Assembly: GCF_016902575.1 (NCBI RefSeq)
Contig: NZ_JACSNZ010000002.1
Span: 62,001 to 126,000, forward strand
Direction: 5' to 3'
From: Pseudoflavonifractor capillosus
GTDB taxonomy: Bacteria > Bacillota > Clostridia > Oscillospirales > Oscillospiraceae
Length of the DNA stretch: 64,000 bases
Of this stretch, positions 44,727 through 51,456 are shown piece after piece. The translations under genes were made by a program, and so were the position numbers. A model generated the notes under the pieces. It worked only from the letters and a program-made list of their open reading frames with translations. It made no database searches and was not told where the DNA came from. Each line of letters begins with the position of its first letter. Positions within the stretch are counted from its first letter, which is position 1.

Positions 44727-45056
44727 TTACTCCATCGGTCTGGGCAGGATCACAGCTTTGGTGATGTCCCTGACGAGCTGATCGAACTTCCGCATTTCTT
44801 CATCATAGCGGCGCTCATCAATGACACCCAGCACATGGGCTTTCTGGGCGATCTGGTTGAGGTTGTTTCCTACGCCGTGCAGCTCCCGCATGAAGTCAAA
44901 GTAGTCCGGGGGCGGTGCATCCTGGGGAACCACGCCGCTGATAAGGTGACGCAGATACGCCTCGCGGGAAAGCCTGCTCTTTTTCACGCGCTTGTTCAGG
45001 GCCTCGGCCTCCTTGCGGTTGAGGCGTACCTTAATTTCGATATTACGCTTACTCAT
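44727..45056 (-). CDS. mobC: MobC-like relaxosome accessory protein
   Basis: A 109-residue protein with an N-terminal ribbon-helix-helix (KRNIEIKVRLNRKEAEALNKRVKKSRLSREAYLRHLI) and a C-terminal MobC helix set (NNLNQIAQKAHVLGVIDER). It binds oriT and helps the relaxase nick. GGAAAGGAGGACAACA precedes the ATG at 45056; the longer frame to 45113 overlaps DUF3789 and is not favoured. Confidence 0.88.
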   Translation of the reverse strand: MSKRNIEIKVRLNRKEAEALNKRVKKSRLSREAYLRHLISGVVPQDAPPPDYFDFMRELHGVGNNLNQIAQKAHVLGVIDERRYDEEMRKFDQLVRDITKAVILPRPME

Positions 45057-45159
45057 TGTTGTCCTCCTTTCCAATGCGGTTGATCTGCACCAGGCACATG
45101 AGGGTAATCCCACTCAGGCTGCCCAGCAGAAAACCAATGACAAAAAACAATCCTTCCAT
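45049..45159 (-). CDS. DUF3789-like 36-residue membrane peptide
   Basis: A 36-residue peptide that starts MEGLFFVIGFLLGSLSGITL and ends MCLVQINRIGKEDNNE: one membrane helix with a short charged tail. It matches the small DUF3789 family found upstream of MobC in such elements. Its stop overlaps the MobC start by 8 bp. A GGTTTTC stretch, not a strong site, precedes the ATG (GGAGGTTTTC). Confidence 0.75.
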   Translation of the reverse strand: MEGLFFVIGFLLGSLSGITLMCLVQINRIGKEDNNE

Positions 45160-45186
45160 GAAAACCTCCATTCTGCAAAAGGGGTA

Positions 45187-45275
45187 TTAGGGGGTGCTCC
45201 CCCTAACAAGCTGCCGTTTGTCCCCAAACGGCGATGCTTGCTGGTACATACACATTCCATTCCCCTGCGGGGAAT
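45187..45275. other. Triple-hairpin cluster, candidate oriT
   Basis: Three perfect inverted repeats lie in 89 bp between DUF3789 and PcfM: an 8-bp stem at 45187-45206 (TTAGGGGG / CCCCCTAA), an 8-bp stem at 45213-45232 (GCCGTTTG / CAAACGGC) and a 7-bp stem at 45259-45275 (ATTCCCC / GGGGAAT). The position, upstream of mobC and mobA, and the close stems fit an origin of transfer; the nick site is not identified. Confidence 0.5.
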
Positions 45276-45297
45276 CCTTCACGGCGAAAAAAGAATC

Positions 45298-45489
45298 TCA
45301 CCGCTCGTCCCGCTCACGGTTCCGGTCTTTGGTGCGGAATGTCACGTCTTTGAAGTGGTCGGCGTCCAGGATATAGTCGCCGTTCTTCCAGTTGTCCGAG
45401 GCGATCTGCTGCGCCTCCTCACGGCTCTCCGCTTCCACGGAAACTGTCATCTCCAGCGTTTCGGTAATGGTCACATCATACTCTTTCAT
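45298..45489 (-). CDS. DpnD/PcfM-like small protein
   Basis: A 63-residue protein (EYDVTITETLEMTVSVEAESREEAQQIASDNW) that matches the DpnD/PcfM family of conjugative elements; function unknown. AAGGAGCAAGAACG precedes the ATG at 45489. It overlaps the Toprim gene end by 4 bp. Confidence 0.75.
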   Translation of the reverse strand: MKEYDVTITETLEMTVSVEAESREEAQQIASDNWKNGDYILDADHFKDVTFRTKDRNRERDER

Positions 45490-46457
45490 CGTTCTTGCTC
45501 CTTTCCGTTGCTGCACCGAATGGGAATCCCAAGCCGGTGACAAAGGGTGTCGTTCACGTCCTTGCCGGTGGGCGGCGGGCGGTTTTTGACTTCGTATTCT
45601 TTGGGAATGACCGCCATGATTGCCTTTGTTGCCAGTCTGCCGGGGCCGTCGTTATCCAGGTGCAGATAGATGGTTTTGACGGATGGATAATCCTCCAGAA
45701 ACCGGGTGAGGGCAGCGGGCAGCTTGCTTTCCGCCAACACCTTTTTCGGCTGATAAATCCCAGCCAGGGACAGCAGATTATGACGCCGCCAGTCGGTGCC
45801 GTCCAGCTTGCAGAGGGTCGCATAAGACATCACATCAATGGCGGATTCACACAGGTGAACCGCCGGATTGTCCACGCAGGCGGGCAGGGCAAAGGAATAG
45901 TGCTTGTCGCTGCCACTCAGATCGCCGTGGAAGCGCCCTTCCCCAATCCCACGCAGGCAGCCGAACCGCGCCTTTCCGTCTTTGTCAAAGCCCACGAAAA
46001 TGGCATTGCTGTGGCCCTTGTTCCGGCTCTCATAAAGCCGCCCGGTCTGGATGCAGTAGTCAATCACCTCCGGGGCGATCCCTCTTTTTTTGAGGTAGTC
46101 CACCATAGCCCGGTTATCCGGCGCGGCCTGCGGCAAAAGCAGGTGCTTGGGCTTTTCCTCTTTAGGCGCTGGCACAAAAGAAGGCGGCTTGATTGCCGCC
46201 CTGCCGGTGATGGTTTCCATTGCGTCCATAAATGAATACCCATTGACCTTGATGAGATAGTCCAGGGCGCTGTATCCGCCGATTCCACGGGAAAACCAGC
46301 ACCACTTGCCGTTGGAAATCCGCAGACTGTCATGGGTCTTGGTGCAGTAGACATTGCCGGACACATGGACAAGTTCCTGGGGTTCACAGGTTTGCAGATA
46401 GGTGAGCAAGTCCACCTGCCGCGCTCGTTCAATCGCTTCCGAGTCGTAGTAAGGCAT
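45486..46457 (-). CDS. Toprim/DUF3991 primase-like protein
   Basis: A 323-residue protein. The N-terminal part (ARQVDLLTYLQTCEPQELV, CTKTHDSLRISNGKWCWFSRGIGG, ALDYLIKVNGYSFMDAM) is the zinc/DUF3991-like region of phage-type primases, and the C-terminal part is a Toprim domain with Glu in HLCESAIDVMSY and Asp pair in YLHLDNDGPG. It may prime the complementary strand of transferred DNA. It is the first gene of the mobilisation cluster; a hairpin lies in the 180-bp gap beyond it. Confidence 0.82.
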   Translation of the reverse strand: MPYYDSEAIERARQVDLLTYLQTCEPQELVHVSGNVYCTKTHDSLRISNGKWCWFSRGIGGYSALDYLIKVNGYSFMDAMETITGRAAIKPPSFVPAPKEEKPKHLLLPQAAPDNRAMVDYLKKRGIAPEVIDYCIQTGRLYESRNKGHSNAIFVGFDKDGKARFGCLRGIGEGRFHGDLSGSDKHYSFALPACVDNPAVHLCESAIDVMSYATLCKLDGTDWRRHNLLSLAGIYQPKKVLAESKLPAALTRFLEDYPSVKTIYLHLDNDGPGRLATKAIMAVIPKEYEVKNRPPPTGKDVNDTLCHRLGIPIRCSNGKEQER

Positions 46458-46543
46458 AAAAATAGCCCCCTTTCCATAGCCGTGGATTTGCCATCCGCTT
46501 GGGATAGCTGACTATGTAAAGGGGGCTGTTTCTGTGATATGTA

Positions 46544-46575
46544 AAAAGCCGACTGGATTGCTCCAATCGGCTTTT
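46544..46575. terminator. Terminator between DUF3791 and the Toprim gene
   Basis: A 14-bp stem with one mismatch (AAAAGCCGACTGGA against TCCAATCGGCTTTT) and a 4-nt loop, with A/T ends on both sides, about 65 bp beyond the DUF3791 gene end on the minus strand. Confidence 0.8.
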
Positions 46576-46639
46576 CTGCATATAGTTTTGAATTTTATAT
46601 GCAGTTCTTGGTGGTGGATATGCAGTTTCGATGATAGCT

Positions 46640-46852
46640 TTACGCCATAGCAGGTTTCCTGGCCTCGATATAGAGGTCGATGTCCTCTACGATATAGTTG
46701 GCTCCCGTGGTATGCAGAGCTTCAAAGCAGGAGTACACATACTCCCATACGCGATAGCGGGTGAATAGATCGGCTACCTGTTTGCCTGTCAAATGCTTGG
46801 CATTTTTATAGGTTTCCACGCAATAAATGAGAAAATCACCTTGCCTGCTCAT
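46640..46852 (-). CDS. DUF3791 family protein
   Basis: A 70-residue protein (GDFLIYCVETYKNAKHLTGKQVADLFTRYRVW and ALHTTGANYIVEDIDLYIE). DUF3791 genes commonly sit beside DUF3990 genes, as here, and may be antitoxin-like partners; this is inference. GAGGAGGTATAACC precedes the ATG, 2 bp after the previous stop. It is the last gene of the operon begun at 47890. Confidence 0.72.
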   Translation of the reverse strand: MSRQGDFLIYCVETYKNAKHLTGKQVADLFTRYRVWEYVYSCFEALHTTGANYIVEDIDLYIEARKPAMA

Positions 46853-46854
46853 GG

Positions 46855-47094
46855 TTATACCTCCTCTGGCATTTGGAAATCTCCTGTTCTTTTTTCCTCG
46901 TCAAACATATTGAACAGGGTAAGCGGGCTGAAATGCCACAGCTTTGTGTCCTCTTGCTCCAACAAGGAATAGACTTTCGATTCATAAAACTCCCTGGATG
47001 CTGTCATTTCATCCAACGGATAATTTTCACAAATCAGATTGATAACCTGCGGAACAAGCAGGGTCAAAATTGCTTCAAATTTTTTATCTACCAT
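46855..47094 (-). CDS. Small protein of the DUF3990 operon
   Basis: A 79-residue mostly helical protein (FEAILTLLVPQVINLICENYPLDEMTASREFYESKVY). It resembles the DUF3791-type helical proteins in pattern, but no family is claimed. The ATG overlaps the DUF3990 stop (TGATG), showing translational coupling. It may be part of an antitoxin or chaperone set with the DUF3791 protein that follows. Confidence 0.65.
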   Translation of the reverse strand: MVDKKFEAILTLLVPQVINLICENYPLDEMTASREFYESKVYSLLEQEDTKLWHFSPLTLFNMFDEEKRTGDFQMPEEV

Positions 47095-47585
47095 CAAAAT
47101 TCCTCCTCCGATACTGTACCGACAAAGTGCAGATAGGACAGTGCCTTCTCCGAAGTCAATACCAACTGATTATACAGCTTCTTGATTTTAAGCTGATCCA
47201 ATGTCTGCTCTTTCGTCAGCACTCCAGCAGTATAGAGTGTGAATGTCCGGTACACATCATCATTAGCCACAGGCCCAAAGATGAAATCATAGGCTTCCCC
47301 CTCATAATTACCGGATCGGTTGTCTGATACGAAGTCCAGCCACGCCTCGTTCGGTTCATCAAAGCGAAGGATCGAACATTCCGAAAAAGCAACCGCCTCG
47401 TCGATCTCGTAGATACTTACCGCCCTTTGTCCAGTTTTCCGGCGCTTTGTAACCTTATCAGCAAAGCTGATCGCCTGGGCCTTGTTCGTCGTGGTATAAA
47501 AACCAAACCCAAAATCCAGATAGCGGTTTTGCTGAATGAGTTTAGGCCGGTCAACAATCACATTGCTGCCATGATATAAAATCAT
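47094..47585 (-). CDS. DUF3990 protein, ADP-ribosyltransferase-like
   Basis: A 163-residue protein starting [14 protein letters not shown], then [17 protein letters not shown] and [18 protein letters not shown]. The YHG, GFYTT and distal Glu motifs recall the H-Y-E triad of diphtheria-toxin-like ADP-ribosyltransferases, to which DUF3990 is related. It may be a toxin acting inside the cell. It is embedded in a tight four-gene operon with small partners on both sides, like toxin-antitoxin sets; the target is unknown. Confidence 0.72.
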   Translation of the reverse strand: MILYHGSNVIVDRPKLIQQNRYLDFGFGFYTTTNKAQAISFADKVTKRRKTGQRAVSIYEIDEAVAFSECSILRFDEPNEAWLDFVSDNRSGNYEGEAYDFIFGPVANDDVYRTFTLYTAGVLTKEQTLDQLKIKKLYNQLVLTSEKALSYLHFVGTVSEEEF

Positions 47586-47890
47586 ATATGTCCCTCCAAT
47601 GCTTGCTCGGCAATTGCACGTTCTTCCTGCAAAGACCGAATCATTGTTTCGATATGTCTGCGTTTTTCCACCTGTTTCCGCACATCCTCTACATCCTTTT
47701 TGGGGATGTATTGAGAGATGACTTTTTTTCCATCGCGATACTTCAAATAAAAGTAGGTGGATTGTCCGGCTTTCTTTTCAGAAAGCGTTCCTTTGGGGAG
47801 TTTTTCTAACTCCTCCTGATATTTTTTCAGCATCCGATCAATGCGTTCTTTTTCCTGTAAGATGGTGGTTATTATTAAATTCAATCTCAT
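47582..47890 (-). CDS. Coiled-coil small protein, first gene of the DUF3990 operon
   Basis: A 102-residue helical protein: a coiled coil ([25 protein letters not shown]), a short beta part ([23 protein letters not shown]) and a second helix ([21 protein letters not shown]). The family (DUF6788-like) is unsure. The ATG at 47890 lies about 5 bp after the predicted transcription start, so translation would be almost leaderless; a later Met at residue 19 is an alternative start. Its end overlaps the DUF3990 start by 4 bp. Confidence 0.65.
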   Translation of the reverse strand: MRLNLIITTILQEKERIDRMLKKYQEELEKLPKGTLSEKKAGQSTYFYLKYRDGKKVISQYIPKKDVEDVRKQVEKRRHIETMIRSLQEERAIAEQALEGHI

Positions 47891-47901
47891 CACCCATCTT
47901 T

Positions 47902-47945
47902 ATTATACACAACATAATCTAAAATATCAATATTGTGTTGTGTAT
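47902..47945 (-). promoter_or_regulatory. Promoter with palindromic operator for the DUF3990 operon
   Basis: On the minus strand, TTGATA (47930-47925) and TATAAT (47907-47902) are 17 bp apart. A perfect 10-bp inverted repeat, ATACACAACA at 47905-47914 and its complement at 47936-47945, has one arm over the -10 box and the other just upstream of -35. This fits autorepression by an operon product. Confidence 0.75.
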
Positions 47946-47994
47946 TTTCTTTCCCCATAATGCGTTTGACAGCCAAAAACTTTGGGAAATCCAG

Positions 47995-48023
47995 AAGTTT
48001 TTACTTGTCATCCGTAAAAACTT
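47995..48023. repeat. Short inverted repeat
   Basis: A 10-bp perfect inverted repeat (AAGTTTTTAC and complement) with a 9-nt loop between two minus-strand units. No role assigned. Confidence 0.35.
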
Positions 48024-48061
48024 TCCTGGAAAGCCGTTTTGAGGCATAGAAACTGATACAT

Positions 48062-48090
48062 AAAAAGCGGCATGGATTTTTCCATACCGC
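48062..48090 (-). terminator. Terminator of the 48099-48431 gene
   Basis: On the minus strand, an imperfect stem (GCGGTATGG / CCATGCCGC) with a short A-rich loop is followed by TTTTTA, 9 bp after the gene. Confidence 0.7.
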
Positions 48091-48098
48091 CGAAAGAA

Positions 48099-48431
48099 TT
48101 ATTCTGTTTTGAATGCTCCTATTTTCTTCAGATAGGAAAAGCCATCCGTGTGGCCCCGGAAGTAGATGTGCTTGCGCTCCATGTTGTCGGCCTGCAAATA
48201 CAGACGGAAATACTGATTTAAGACCTCATGTTCTTGGGCGGTAATCTGTACTTCGCCATCGCCCTCCAGCAACTCGTCGATAAAAGGATGTTGTCGCCTC
48301 ATGTCGCTCATCTTATGCTTCACATCGGAATATTCCTGATCGGCAGCGGTCAGCTCAAGCATCAGATCGCTGTCAATTTCATCAAATGCTTCGGAAATAC
48401 GCTCTATAATGGGCGTATATTGTTCACTCAT
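48099..48431 (-). CDS. Conserved ICE protein of unknown function
   Basis: A 110-residue helical, acidic protein (IIERISEAFDEIDSDLMLELTAADQEYSDVKHKMSDM and LNQYFRLYLQADNMERKHIYFRGHTDGFSYLKKIGAF). No family is recognised with confidence. GAGGTGACTTCC precedes the ATG at 48431. It is the last gene before a terminator and lies 68 bp downstream of the frameshifted SLOG gene. Confidence 0.6.
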   Translation of the reverse strand: MSEQYTPIIERISEAFDEIDSDLMLELTAADQEYSDVKHKMSDMRRQHPFIDELLEGDGEVQITAQEHEVLNQYFRLYLQADNMERKHIYFRGHTDGFSYLKKIGAFKTE

Positions 48432-48499
48432 GGAAGTCACCTCTTTTCGGTTTTTATTATACTATACCCGCCCACAGAAATAATATCAAATGTGCGATT

Positions 48500-48960
48500 T
48501 CAGTCCATCTTTGCAAGGTTCAAAACGTGCTTGCCCTGACGCAAGGCATAGTTTACAGTGTCAAAGGCACCGCCGAAATCACGATAGATATATGATAACA
48601 CTACATCTGACCGGTCTACCATCCAACGGTTCCTTTTTTGATGGCGGCTTTATGGTGAACCCCCATCAGTTCCATTGGAATGATAATATCATCAAATCTT
48701 TCCTCGTAGTATTCCTTATCTCGGTTGATCTGATTGGTCATGTAGGGAAGTACCAGATTTAGCTGAATGTTCAAGTGTGGACACCGCTTTTTCAGCCTTC
48801 GGACGGCTGCCTCACACATGAAATCAAAGTCGCCCATCCCACCGGAATAAAACACATAATCATCTTCTGACTGTACCAATTCTGACAGAGTATGGTCTAT
48901 ATCCTGATTGACAGACGATAAAAACACCTCCCGATGACCGGCGAAAGTACAGACGGTCAT
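48500..48960 (-). pseudogene. SLOG/DUF1273-like gene with a frameshift
   Basis: The first frame begins TVCTFAGHREV and has FYSGGMGDFDFMCEAAVRRLK, a SLOG (YpsA/DUF1273-like) nucleotide-binding fold, but ends at KKGTVGW and a TAG after 113 residues. At a run of six A (about 48638-48643), adding one A restores the family ending: RNRWMVDRSDVVLSYIYRD, FGGAFDTVNYALRQGKHV and a stop at 48500. So a one-base loss in a homopolymer has broken the gene, or it varies by slippage. AGGTGATTTTT precedes the ATG at 48960. Confidence 0.75.
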
Positions 48961-48987
48961 AAAAATCACCTATTTTCCTGATAACTT

Positions 48988-49018
48988 GGGCTATATCCGT
49001 AGACTACGGATATAGCCC
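48988..49018. promoter_or_regulatory. 14-bp palindrome between divergent SLOG and XRE genes
   Basis: A perfect inverted repeat (GGGCTATATCCGTA and complement) with a 3-bp centre. Both flanking genes read away from it, so a terminator is unlikely; an operator for the XRE regulator is the best guess. Confidence 0.5.
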
Positions 49019-49084
49019 ATTATAATATGCTGTTCCCGTAGTTACAATACTATTGTGTAAATTTTGCAGTAAAGGGGGCGCAAT

Positions 49085-49459
49085 ATGGAACTTGATTATA
49101 AAGCAATCGGCAAACGGATCAAGATTGCCCGTATCAAGGCTGACCTAACGCAGGAGCGCCTTGCCGAACTCATTGAACTCTCTCCCTCACACTTGAGCAA
49201 CATTGAAACCGGCACCACCCGCGTTAGCCTGAATACAATCATCGCCATTGCAAATGTGCTGTCTGTCACCAGTGATGACCTTCTCTGCGACAACATCGTC
49301 ATGGCAAAAGCGCAGTTTGAAAAAGATATTGCGTTTCTGCTGGAAGATTGCGATGAATATGAAATTCGTATCATAAAGGATATGGTCGCTTCTTTGAAGG
49401 ACACTCTGCGCCGGGATAAACACCTCCGCATGATGAGCAGCAAAGAAACAAAATCATAA
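49085..49459 (+). CDS. XRE-family regulator
   Basis: A 124-residue protein with a typical XRE domain at residues 8-62 (IKIARIKADLTQERLAELIELSPSHLSNIETGTTRVSL) and a C-terminal helical part (DEYEIRIIKDMVASLKDTLR). AAAGGGGGCGCAAT precedes the ATG. It is divergent from the SLOG gene across a palindrome and probably controls itself and that gene. A terminator follows. Confidence 0.83.
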   Translation: MELDYKAIGKRIKIARIKADLTQERLAELIELSPSHLSNIETGTTRVSLNTIIAIANVLSVTSDDLLCDNIVMAKAQFEKDIAFLLEDCDEYEIRIIKDMVASLKDTLRRDKHLRMMSSKETKS

Positions 49460-49462
49460 GAG

Positions 49463-49514
49463 AAACTCCTTTATACAGCTTCATTTTCAAGAAAGTGGCT
49501 GTATAGGGGAGTTT
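49463..49514 (+). terminator. Terminator of the XRE gene
   Basis: A 17-nt stem with minor mismatch (AAACTCCTTTATACAGC against GCTGTATAGGGGAGTTT), an 18-nt loop and a TTTCTT tail, 4 bp after the stop. Confidence 0.8.
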
Positions 49515-49526
49515 TTCTTATGTAAA

Positions 49527-49553
49527 CACCGACTGGAACGTTTCCAGTCGGTG
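49527..49553 (-). terminator. Terminator of the methyltransferase/helicase gene
   Basis: A 12-bp perfect stem (CACCGACTGGAA and complement) with a 3-nt loop, 12 bp past the stop of the minus-strand gene. Confidence 0.7.
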
Positions 49554-49564
49554 CAGGGAACAGG

Positions 49565-51456
49565 CTATCGTTCCAGCCCTACTGCCTTTCGCATGGGCGG
49601 TTCCTCGCCCTCATCGGGAGCCTCGTCAATCAGCGTTTTGTCCTTCTCATCCATATTAAGCAGGATGTTCAGTTCTTTCAAACGTGCGGTTTTCTCGGTC
49701 AGCTCCTCCTCACGGGCAAACGGTGTTGCCAGTTCGGTGCGGGCATTTTCAAGCTGCACTTTGGCTTCCTCCAGTTTGGCTCGCTCTGCATCAAGATTTC
49801 CAGCCAGATTCTCCAGCGCGTTGTCCAAGCGGGTGATGTTGCCGAACACATCCGCACCCAGCGTCACCGTATGGGACAGGGTGCCTTTCAGCGTGATGCG
49901 GTACTCGTTGCTCATCCCGTCAAAGGCCAGCACCATAGAGAAGCCCCGGTACTGCCCCAGAAGGACAGCATCGGAGCCGGTCATCTTCGTGCAGACGTCG
50001 ATGATCGCCTTGCCTGCATCCTCTTTTTCGGTGTAGTGTTTGCCCTCCACTTCCATGCCGCAGAATCCCTCTTGCGCTTTCGGATGGGCTTTCGCCAGCT
50101 CCACATCTTTTTCATAGCCTGCAATTCTCTCTGCCAATCGGGTGATCTCTGCCGGATATTTGCGGTGTACCAGTTCCTCCAAAGCATACACCTGATTCAA
50201 GTGGCTGGCCTTGAGCATATTCAGCCTTGCCACCTCCATATCCAGATTGCATTTTTCGATAATAAGTGGGTTGCCGGTGGCCAGCGCCTTGATCTCAGAA
50301 TAGCTCAGGGCGGTTTCGTCCACATCATCCGCCACGCGGACAGGGGCTTTGCTGGTCATGATTTGAGCGATAAACTTCTGCTTGTTCTCGACGAGCTGGT
50401 ACAAATAAGCGTCGAATGTTCCCTCAGTTACATAGCGGAAGATCTCCACCTCCTCATTTTCGTTACCCTGACGGACAATTCTTCCAAGCCGCTGCTGAAG
50501 GTCGCTGGGCCTCCAGGGACAATCCAGATCGTGCAGGGCAATCAATCTATCCTGGACGTTGGTTCCGGCACCCATTTTCTGGGTGCTGCCCATGAGAACG
50601 CGCACCTGACCGGCGCGCACCTTTGCAAACAGCTCTTTCTTTTTGGCCTCTGAATCTGCTGTGTGGATAAAGGCAATCTCGTCCACCGGGATGCCTGCGT
50701 CCAACAGCTTCTTTTTTAGGTCGTCGTAAACGCTGAACGAGCCGTCCGTGGTAGGTGTAGACAGGTCGCAGAACACAAGCTGAGTGGAGCGTTTTTCTTT
50801 CGTCTGTTCCCAGATGCGGTAAACATTACGGGCGCAGACAGCCACTTTGCCATTTGGGTCATCCGGGGCCAGCGGCTGAATGAGCCGCATATCCAGGGCC
50901 AGCTTTCTGCCGTCATTGGTGATGCGGAGCATATTGTCCACATGGGGATCGACACCACCGCTACGGATTTTTTCTGCCCGTTCCGCCAGTCCCTGTATCA
51001 TCTCCTGCTGGATTTCCGAGGGCTTGATGACCTCGGTGTGGAAGTTGGCTTTTGGTACGGGAAGGTGCAGCATATCCGCTGTCTGAATATCAGCCACCTG
51101 TTTGAATACGCTCATAAGCTCCGGCAGGTTGTAAAACTTTGCGAACCGGGTCTTGGCGCGGTAGCCGCTGCCCTCCGGCGATAACTCGATGGCGGTGACG
51201 GTTTCCCCAAAGTTGGATGCCCAATCATCAAAGTGGATCAGGCCCATTTCCTGCAAGGTGCGGTACTGCAAATAACGCTGGATGGTATAAAGCTCCACCA
51301 TGCTGTTGGAGATGGGGGTGCCGGTGGCAAAGATCACACCGCGCCCGCCGGTCAGCTCGTCCAGATACTGACACTTCATAAAGAGGTCGGAACTTTTCTG
51401 CGCCTCGGTCTGGGCAATGCCGCCTACATTCCGCATTTTCGTCATAAAAAAGAATG
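49565..51456 (-). CDS. DNA methyltransferase/SNF2 helicase, 3' exon
   Basis: This is the C-terminal part of the giant ICE gene whose 5' exon is at 54277-61351. It encodes FFFMTKMRNVGGIAQTEAQ, helicase motif III (FATGTPISNS), motif V (GSTQKMGAGTNVQDR) and motif VI (QQRLGRIVRQGNE), then a coiled coil. The ORF opens in the intron at 51544, but the family homology starts at 51456. The 1,892 bp leave remainder 2 and the 5' exon remainder 1, so splicing gives one frame (N-P-F-F-F) of about 2,988 residues. A terminator follows at 49527-49553. Confidence 0.85.
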
